A stretch of 38,353 bases of DNA, from contig BFEA01000297.1 of the NCBI GenBank assembly GCA_003427395.1, forward strand, positions 655,969 to 694,321. Reading direction: 5' to 3'. The notes under the pieces were generated by a model. It was given only the letters and a program-made list of their open reading frames with translations, did no database searches and was not told where the DNA came from. Shown here in pieces: positions 31,457 to 38,353 of the stretch (position 1 is the stretch's first letter; each line of letters opens with the position of its first letter). The stretch is from Chara braunii (taxonomy: Eukaryota > Streptophyta > Charophyceae > Charales > Characeae). Both the position numbers and the translations under genes were made by a program.

Positions 31457-32102
31457 GTGAGTGATTTTCTTCTATGTTCTAGGTTGCTCTCTTTCTCCAT
31501 AGCCGTTCCTTAGTCCGCCCCTTTGCCTTGTAGGAGCCTCATGACAACAAAGCGGTCTGTGAACGCATACAGAGGGTAGAGGGTAAGACAGATGGGAAGT
31601 GGCGATGGCGACCATGGATCGTTTGGGTTGCGAGGATGTTCTGAGGACATGCAGCTGTACAGTCCAAAGGGAGGAATTGGATTAGAACTCGAGTCAGGAG
31701 CTGATTTTTTTGAGTGCCAATACTGACAGGGTTTCCAAAGGGGGAGGAGATTGCGCTTCAGTTGCAGACATGTTTTGGGCAATTTGCTGGTTAGGGAGCT
31801 GAGTGCACAAGGAAGCCTCCGTGTTTTGGCGGGGTCATGTGTAGGGGGGGGGGGTCATGTGTAGGGGGCATGGAGTAGACGGTGGCGAGAGAGAGATGCC
31901 GGTCGTCCCGCGGATATCTCACTGGCATGAGTAATCTCTGTGTGCGACGTTTCTCGTTGATTGACGACCGCCGCTGAGGATGTGATAGGTCTGGCTCGGT
32001 ATTCGAGATTGGAAGTATGGCTTTAGGGTGTGGTGTGGCACGTCATCCTATTTCACGATTGATTAGACCTAACTTAATGTTTTCTTTCTTGGTATGCTGC
32101 AG
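31457..32102 (+). other. RPS7: RPS7 5'UTR intron
   Basis: GTGAGTG donor, pyrimidine-rich TTTTCTTTCTTGG and CTGCAG acceptor, 646 bases, GT-AG. It contains a G-run repeat (GGTCATGTGTAGGGGG twice, 31834-31868). Confidence 0.55.
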
Positions 32103-32125
32103 GGAGCTTATAAGGTGCAGCCACC

Positions 32126-32203
32126 ATGTCGTTCACCGCCAGGAAGAAGATTCAGAAGGAGAACAATCAAGAGCCCGATGAATTCGAGGAGTCTGTGGCG
32201 CAG
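32126..32203 (+). CDS. RPS7: RPS7 coding exon 1
   Basis: Twenty-six codons from ATG to CAG (…EFEESVAQ), phase 0, followed by GTAGGTG. The initiator Met is followed by Ser, one residue more than the MFTARKK start known in flowering plants. Confidence 0.93.
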
Positions 32204-32623
32204 GTAGGTGTCTTTGATCCTGATAATCCTTATTCATGAAGTTATGATTGGTTTGGCTTTGTTATCGTTTCACTGTACTTCATTGAGTAGGAGAGATCAG
32301 TTCGATTTTTTGTCTGTTTTCAATTCATTCATTCAGTGTTAGAAGACGATGGAGGGGATGAGAGATGATGTCTCCTGCGGGAGAGGGAGATGAGAAGCGA
32401 GGAAGGGATGGCGGTTGATTGCCTTGGTGGTGACGGTATTCTTTCAGGGGACGCGGGCAAGAAGATGACCGAGGGTGCAGCGATGCGTCTTGTGTGGGAG
32501 GAAAATTTAGTGTTTAAGTAATGGACTATGTAGTTCAATCATTTCGTGCCGCGGGAAATGGCGGTACTTGAAGTAGACAGGCAGATTGGCTGGCCGTTCG
32601 TATCGTGCGTTTTGTGTGTGTGC

Positions 32624-32702
<79 letters not shown>

Positions 32703-35700
32703 GTGTACTTCTGGCTTAACAAGAGCGATTTCGGTTTAGGGTTAGTGTAGTTCCAGCTCGCAGATAGTGTTCAGCTCGGTACATGGCTATTAGCCTTTTC
32801 TCACGAACACAATGCCCGGCCATTTTATAGCTGTGTGCATTTCGGACAACTTTCAGTCCAGATGCATCGGTACAGCTGTTGAGCTTTCTACTCGGGTGAA
32901 GACGGCAAAGGTGGTGGTGGGGAGTTGCGATCTTGTCGAGCTAGTCTGAGAACAGATGAACTTGGAAGGTTGGTGGAAGGATATCGGCAGCTTGGATCCG
33001 GCAGTCGTTGATGAAAGGGGCTAGCAGCAGGGGTTAACAAGGATATGCGGGCGAGATCTGGTCGAGTTGCCCGGGGGGACCAGCCAGGGATGATTGCTGT
33101 CTCAGGGGAAGAGTTAGGGATTTGTAGTAATTGGTGAATAACTTGGTGTTGCTTTGACTTGTCCGTGGGGGATAGCCGTCGGGGCTTGGTAAGAGGTGAC
33201 GATTTCAAGTGGGGAAATCAGTGGAAAAGCAACGTAGAGGGGGCCGGGGGGGGGTAAGAACGAGGAGGGAGGCGTCGCGAGAGAGACGGGGAGGGGAGAG
33301 AGAAGATGGGAAATGGAACAGAGGAGGGAAGTTCACCAGTCGGCGTGCGGGCGATGGAGAGGGAAGAGTACTGATGACGAAGACTGCGTTGACGAAATTA
33401 GGGTTTGAGTCTGTGGGCTCGCAGTGTCATGGCAGCCGCGCCTTCCGGCAGAGGCAGGGAGGAACGGGGTGCCGTGATCGGATCTGGTAGCAGTAACGGT
33501 AGTTGTCGTGACGATTGCAACTCAAGAGGTCAGGGACTTAGGAAAATAGGAAAATAGTTAAAGTCGAAGCAGGTGGGAATTTCTAGTCGGTTCTGGATTG
33601 AGATTTGATTCGGAGAAAACCGGTCGACAAAGAGGCTCATAAAGCACCAGTACGTGGACATGCATATCAGCTGTCGGGCGCCTACGGCGGCCTAGTCCGG
33701 AAAGTTGCGGTGGTGGGGACCAGTTCGTTTTCTGCTAGGCTGGGGCCGTGTTCTGGTGGAACGAAGGGAGTGACGGGTGTGAATAGGGAAAGGCGCGGGA
33801 AGGATTGGAAAGGAGCGATGAACGTGTCGAGAGTTTGCAACAGGAACATAGAGGGAGGATTGGTGTCGAAGGCTACAGTAGGAAGACGCAGTAGCTGAAG
33901 TGTATGAAAGCGTCGAGAGTTTGCAACAGGAACATAGACAGAGGGAGGATTGGTGTCGAAGGCTAGGAAGATGCAGTAGCTGAAGTGTATCATTGGGGGC
34001 CAAATGTCCGGTACGTGACGAGGAGGTTAGCACTTTGTACCCGTTGTTGTCCACATACTGAGGCAATGGCTATTCACATACTCAGGCACGTGGCTATTTG
34101 ATGAAGGGTTGAATTTAATGAGTGATGTGGTGGAAAGTTGAGAAACGGTGGTTATCTGTGGACGAGATTGATGTTAACGGTAGAGAGAGTGGGTGATAAG
34201 GCTTCGTTTAGAAGCGAGTAGGGACAGCGGCTTAGGAGGGAGAAGGGACAGCGGCTTGGATAAGTAGAGTTGAAAGGGTACAGCGGCCAGGGGACGGAAG
34301 AATACAGGTGTGTACCGGGTAGCAGGGGAAAGAGTTGAGGAAATTCGGCGATGAAGGGTACGAGGTTGGCGTATATGAACTACCTTCTTCTCCTGAACGT
34401 AACACACATGCGTTGTATTCGAATTTTGGGAAATTCTTAAAAAATTCCGAATAGAACGCATGTGCGTGTACTTGAACATTGGGGCAATTGGAATGGAACG
34501 CAAATGCGTTGTACTCGAATACATAGAACGCACTTTTTACGCATTGTTCTCGCTTACAACGCATATGCGATATGTTTGGGGTGCTTGGGAAGTGAACTGG
34601 CAAATGAGAAAGGAAATGGGTATGCTGTCCAGGGTGTTTGAGCAGGAGAAACAGCTCTGTAGTCGGAGGTCGTGCACCAAAGTCTTCGTTAGGATTGATA
34701 AAGTTTTTTTTTTTTTGTCTTTAAAGGATTGATAAAGTTTCGTTTACCTAGATTATACACACTTGCGAGATTATCCGTACTCGCGAGATCGGTTTTTGAA
34801 CGGAAAGTACGGAAAAAGCAGTAGGGAAATGAAATAAAGGGTAGAGGCTTCTACGGTTGCTCTGGTAGTGGCCGAAGGCAGGCTTCAGAAGGGAAGTGCT
34901 TGTTATTGCCGATTGTTGTTTTTGTGTTAGGGTTTGATTCCGTTAATACGTCTGCCACTAGTGGGGCGGCCCTACCGTTTTCTCCCCGAATAGAACGTTC
35001 GGATTATCTTGTCAGTATTTAGACTGAAAGTTGCCCAATATACATGCTGGAACGACTGTACGTTCTATTGGGACGAAGAAGGTAAGGTTGGAGAGCGAGG
35101 ACACGATCACCCTGCATGCATTGAACCGATAGCTAGTCTTTACTCGAACACAAGGCACCCTCAATTTGGATGCACCGTGCCGGAAACATAGGTCGAATTC
35201 ATTCGTTATCAGGGTGCGTTGTGCTCGGGGGAAGACGGTTAGCTAGCGTGATCCTATCACGATCTCTCCCTAGCTGTAGATGGTTGCCTTTGATCAAGTT
35301 GTTTCGATCAATCAATGCTGACGTTGAGGGGTAATAGGTTTAAGAGACATTACGATGGTATGTAGGGTTTGACGTCCGAGGACAAAAAAATCGAGTATCA
35401 GACATCTTAGGTTGTCTCTCTGAGGTACCAGATTAGTCATCTGCTGTATCGTCGAGGATAGGACCGAAAGTGGAATTGAGTTCCTCCTACACTATATGGA
35501 TACGTTGATTGGAAGCCATTATTGATTGGGCTTTCTTGCGTTGGTATTTCCTTGTTTGTGCATGCAATTGTAGAATCTCTTGACAGCTTTTGCGGTCGAT
35601 CTGTCGTCCTGAAATTCTCAATGTAGCATAAGTTTGCGACTCACGGCGGGGTCTGACTGTGATTGTGTTTTGTTGCAAGCAATTGGGGGACCCAAGGATT

Positions 35701-37441
35701 TGAACTCTTGTGGTGTTGGGGACTCAAATGATTGTCAATTCGTGTGTTATGGTCGTGTGTGTTTACTTCGTTGTTCTGAGTCGTCGTGTGTGTTTACTTC
35801 GTCGTTCTGAGTCGTCGTGTGTGTTTACTTGTTCTGAGTCGATGTGGGGATTTTGTGTTGTGCCTTGTCGGACTCTCGTTATCAGTTTACGACTCCCAAT
35901 TCATCAACTCTGTTTGCTATTCTGGTTTATATATTTTGTCGGTTGCTGTGCGTTTTCGTTGTTCCTTGCCAGGCTCTCTTCGATCTGGAGGCCACGAACC
36001 AGGAGCTGAAGAGTGACCTCCGCGATCTCTTCATCAACTCTGCCAAGTAAGTGAAATAAGGGAAAAGTTAGTCAATCTCGTTTGGGAACAGTTTCCTAGC
36101 ATTTATGGTCTCCTACCGTCTTCACCCGATCAGAACGCCTGGTCATTATCGCTGCATGTGGACAGAAAGTTGTGTCAAATACAGCTATAATGACCGGTCG
36201 TTCTATTCGGGTGAAGACGGTAGTTTGTTCTATTATGGATGTAGTTGCCTAGTTCCCCTTTTGCTCTGCCTTCCATCAACTCTGCCAAGTGAAACCAGGA
36301 AAAAAGTCTATGCAATCTCCGCAGCGAATTGCTACCTTAGCGTTCATGATCTGTTGTTTTGGTTACGGCCGATGAATGTAGTTTTGCTGAGATGGTAGAT
36401 ATCTGTTGCGTAGTTCCACTCTTGCCCTTCTTGCGCTCCCCTGCTTGAACCGCCAGTACGCGGCTTCAGCCTTGCAACATCTTCTTTTTCATGACGTACT
36501 CATAAAATTGTTCGCATGCTCAGGATTTCTGGACTACAATGCCTTGTGGAACCAATCGTTGATGAAGGCTCAGGATTTCTGGACTAGAATGCCTTGTGAC
36601 ACCAGTCGTTGATGAAACAAAGTGCGGCGTTGGCGGCTCGGCAAGGTTTGGCGCGCAGTGCGCCGCCACCATGCCCTGGTGTACTCGGTTGCCAAGTTCT
36701 GACCTACCATCTACCATCTTCCCCGTCCACCGATCGGACGAAATGTAGCTTTGTATCTGACCCGGAATTTGGCCTTAATACAGATGCCAATATGCGGTGA
36801 CCTACCATCTTCCCCGTCCACCGATCGGATGAAATGTAGCTTTGCATCTGACCCGGAATTTGGCCTTTATACAGACGACAATATGCTGTTGTGTGGTTGC
36901 CTGTAGACAGAAAACTATGACCTGTTGTTGGGAAAGAAGTTGAAATTATCTCCGGATTTGCCTTGATTGTTGATTGCTTCTAGTTCGACCTGTGTATTTT
37001 TTAGGGATGAGTTGCACCGAATCTGGCAGTCTCGCCGCAAGTAGGGAGGAGGCTGATGCAATCGGCGCGCTCAATGTGCTGTCCTGTTGTGGGCGATATT
37101 TTTTTTGTAAGGGGATTGTGCTGTAGAAACGATAAGTGTCTTTGTAAGACGTTGGTGACATTACGGTTTCCTCTTGTGAGAATCTTTTGGAAGTTTGGTT
37201 TTGAATTCGTATCAGCTACAAATCGATATCTGACGATTTTTTATTCTCGTTTCTTTTATCGTCTTCTGTTTTGTATTTTGCTTCCTGCCGTCGCTCATCT
37301 GTGTTTATCAACGTCAGGGAGATCGACGTTTCGAAGAACCGGAAAGCAATCATTGTCCATGTGCCCTATCGGCTGCGCAAGGCCTTCCAGAAGATTCATG
37401 CGCGCCTTGTGCGCGAATTGGAGAAGAAATTCAGTGGAAAG
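32126..37441 (+). CDS. RPS7: 40S ribosomal protein S7 (eS7), 3' part beyond the window
   Basis: eS7 is a component of the cytosolic small ribosomal subunit. Three exons (32126-32203, 35973-36046, 37318-37441) join in phase to 92 codons: [89 protein letters not shown]. This matches the N-terminal half of plant eS7 (usually about 190 residues) in order and length; the plant form has MFTARKKI and INSAVQIDVSGNRKA. The ATG lies in CCACCATGTC, a good initiation context. All introns have GT-AG ends. After SGK the frame reads into GTGTGTGAT and 28 unrelated codons to a stop, so 37442 is taken as a donor. The following exons (from DVVLIATRR in the family) do not appear before 38353. Introns of 3769 and 1271 bases are loaded with repeats. 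Confidence 0.95.
32626..32699. repeat. (GA)n microsatellite in RPS7 intron 1
   Basis: About 37 GA units preceded by a short (GT)n. Confidence 0.95.
32787..32908 (-). mobile_element. Intronic MITE, copy 1 (inverted, diverged)
   Basis: Right end CTCGGGTGAAGACGGCAAAG mirrors the weaker left end TAGCCTTTTCTCACGAACAC. The interior, read on the minus strand, has GATGCATCTGGACTGAAAG, TTGTCC and CACACAGCTATAAAATGG, matching GCTGCATGTGGACAGAAAG, TTGTGT and ATACAGCTATAATGACCGG of the intron-2 copy. Confidence 0.7.
33827..33990 (+). repeat. Tandem duplication, 86-bp period, two copies (intron 1)
   Basis: TCGAGAGTTTGCAACAGGAA begins at 33827 and 33913; both continue with GAGGGAGGATTGGTGTCGAA, GGCTA and GCAGTAGCTGAAGTGTAT, with two small indels. 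Confidence 0.85.
34402..34569. repeat. Foldback cluster of ATGCGTT(G/C)TA(T/C)TCGAAT repeats (intron 1)
   Basis: ACATGCGTTGTATTCGAATT (34406-34425) is mirrored by AATTCCGAATAGAACGCATG (34443-34462), separated by ~17 bases. Two more arms follow: AATGCGTTGTACTCGAAT (34503-34520) and the inverse AACGCATATGCG (34558-34569). CGAATAGAACG is shared with the MITE ends nearby. Confidence 0.65.
34972..35085 (+). mobile_element. Intronic MITE, copy 2
   Basis: Left end CTACCGTTTTCTCCCCGAAT and inverted right end GTTCTATTGGGACGAAGAAG. The interior has AGACTGAAAGTTGCCCAATA at the same place as GGACAGAAAGTTGTGTCAAA in the intron-2 copy. Confidence 0.8.
35754..35842 (+). repeat. Minisatellite, ~34-bp period, three copies (intron 1)
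   Basis: GTGTGTGTTTACTTCGTTG / GTGTGTGTTTACTTCGTCG / GTGTGTGTTTACTTG, each followed by TTCTGAGTCG. Confidence 0.85.
35973..36046 (+). CDS. RPS7: RPS7 coding exon 2
   Basis: Preceded by TTGCCAG and followed by GTAAGTG. It encodes [20 protein letters not shown] and INSA plus two bases (AA) of the next codon, which exon 3 completes to Lys. This is the most conserved helix of eS7 in this window. Confidence 0.93.
36113..36223 (+). mobile_element. Intronic MITE, copy 3 (best preserved, intron 2)
   Basis: 111 bp. CTACCGTCTTCACCC and GGGTGAAGACGGTAG are perfect 15-bp ends; the inverted repeat continues with few mismatches (GATCAGAACGCCTGGTCATT against GAATAGAACGACCGGTCATT), giving arms of about 37 bases and a ~37-base loop. 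No clear target duplication is visible, and no coding frame exists. Confidence 0.88.
36519..36616 (+). repeat. Tandem duplication, 50-bp period (intron 2)
   Basis: CTCAGGATTTCTGGACTA at 36519 and 36569, both followed by AATGCCTTGTG, ACCA and TCGTTGATGAA. Confidence 0.9.
36702..36890 (+). repeat. Tandem duplication, ~97-bp period (intron 2)
   Basis: GACCTACCATCT at 36702 and 36799, both continuing CCCCGTCCACCGATCGGA, GAAATGTAGCTTTG, ATCTGACCCGGAATTTGGCC and AATATGC. Confidence 0.9.
37318..37441 (+). CDS. RPS7: RPS7 coding exon 3
   Basis: Preceded by AACGTCAG. The first base completes the split Lys codon, then [41 protein letters not shown]. The donor GTGTGT is weaker than the other two; it is chosen because the family continues with DVV, which the read-through does not give. 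Confidence 0.9.
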
Positions 37442-37497
37442 GTGTGTGATAAATCGGGGAGTAAGGTCATGGCTCGATGCAATCCTCAGAATTGCGA

Positions 37498-37802
37498 AAT
37501 GAGAATGAATCTTCACCTAGAATAGGGAAAGATTCAGCGTCGTAACTGTTGTCTTTTGTGTATGTCACATCGGGGACCGAGGGCCTCGCTCGACACACGC
37601 ACGAAGTTAAAAATATCAGAATGAATCTTTAGCTAGAATATGGAAAGGTACACCGCCGTAACTTTCGTCTGTTGTGAATGTTTTAATCGGGCGATAAGGG
37701 CCTTGCTGGACACACACACCAAATCCGGGGGGAAATGAGGATGAATCTGTAGCCTGAATACGGTTAAGTGCACCGCCGTTAGCTTTCGTCTTTTGTTTAT
37801 AT
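37498..37802 (+). repeat. Tandem repeat, 116-120-bp period, about 2.6 copies (after exon 3)
   Basis: GAATGAATCTTCACCTAGAA (37503), GAATGAATCTTTAGCTAGAA (37619) and GGATGAATCTGTAGCCTGAA (37739), each followed by ATA/ACGGAAAG-like, GCACCGCCGTAACTTTCGTC-like segments. The first two also share GACACACGCAC/GACACACACAC. Confidence 0.85.
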
Positions 37803-38258
37803 GGTGTGTTGGATCTTAAATGGTCTCAGAAATATTCGTTTCTCTCTGCTCTATCCCTTCTCCCCTAACCCTGCCACGAAGTGTTTTATTGTTTTCGCGT
37901 CGGAAGTCAAATCGGGCGGGTGAACGACTCAGACACATGCGCTGACGTCGGGAAAGCATTACATCATCAGTTTGAGAGGGCCCAAGCTGACAAAGAGCTA
38001 CCTTGCAAGGCTCACAAGCCTGCGACTCCACAATTTTGGAAGGTCGTCTGCAGAGCTCTTAACTACCTACCCAGCCCCGAATCGGAAATCTCTTAACTCA
38101 TATAATACTGGGATGATGCCCACGCTGCTTTTGAGGTAAGCCTCTTTTTTTGTTTGGTTAAGTGGCTTTTTCCGTGGCTTTTATTTTGTTTATTCTCCTT
38201 TTTTAGGTGTATGATAGATACGGCCCCGCTCCAGCACTCGGCAGCAAATTTGCAAATT
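37803..38258. other. Presumed RPS7 intron 3, no recognised exon
   Basis: A short plus-strand frame (37881-38096) with VGKALHHQFERAQADKELPC has no family I know and does not match eS7. No exon with the expected ATRRI-type sequence is seen. Confidence 0.4.
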
Positions 38259-38353
38259 GAGACCGAATCTTCCGCTAGAACATAACGGAGACCGAATCTT
38301 CCGCTAGAACATAACGGAGACCGAATCTTCCTCTAGAACATAACGGAGACCGA
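38259..38353 (+). repeat. Minisatellite, exact 29-bp period, runs off the window
   Basis: GAGACCGAATCTTCCGCTAG starts at 38259, 38288, 38317 (one change, CCTCTAG) and 38346; each unit ends AACATAACG. Confidence 0.95.

Noticed and set aside
33368-33480. Intronic C/D snoRNA candidate (TGATGA near 33373)
   Set aside because: No D box (CTGA) with a terminal stem is found at a suitable distance; other TGATGA sites in the introns also lack one.
37442-37525. Read-through of exon 3 as the true C-terminus of eS7
   Set aside because: The extra 28 residues do not match the family, would cut the protein to about 120 residues, and run into a tandem repeat.

Overview
The window is nuclear DNA of a plant-lineage eukaryote. 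The one gene I can name, cytosolic ribosomal protein eS7 (RPS7), has a plant-type sequence ([10 protein letters not shown]...[10 protein letters not shown]), is split by GT-AG introns of kilobase size, and sits in long repeat-rich DNA with L1-type plant LINEs and TIR elements. I favour a streptophyte (charophyte alga or bryophyte grade) because the protein starts [13 protein letters not shown], which differs from the flowering-plant form I know; this placement is inference. Two single N bases (24800, 25071) show a draft assembly.

Layout. 1-204: acidic, purine-rich low-complexity repeat. 205-1397: no gene. 1398-4861: a 5'-truncated LINE on the minus strand, bounded by a 13-bp imperfect target-site duplication and a poly(T) that is its poly(A) tail. 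5151-5470: two tandem 160-bp units carrying a degenerate tRNA-like sequence. About 7158-11509: a second, more decayed LINE on the plus strand (possible ORF1, AP-endonuclease, RT, A-rich tail). 11510-15960: no recognisable gene, one long (CT)n.

15961-29347: an array of short non-autonomous TIR elements. At least eight copies of one family (ends CAGGGTTGCC...) lie in both orientations, mostly inside or against (TA)n runs, sometimes only 9-20 bp apart. They share GC-rich ends full of CGTTCGGG/CGTACGG motifs and an AT-rich core built of two ~195-bp units. Related elements with other ends (TAGGCTACCAG; ACACCA...GTTCGG) carry pieces of the same core. A separate ~100-bp repeat ending GTCACA is also found against (TA)n.

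29950-38353: a gene-bearing, more GC-rich domain. RPS7 runs left to right: a 5'UTR exon, a 5'UTR intron, coding exons at 32126-32203, 35973-36046 and 37318-37441 (92 codons, about half the protein), with the rest beyond the window. Its introns hold three copies of one ~111-122-bp MITE family, a foldback cluster and at least six minisatellite-like tandem duplications. Apart from RPS7 I see no intact protein gene; the other open frames are repeats, LINE debris or chance.
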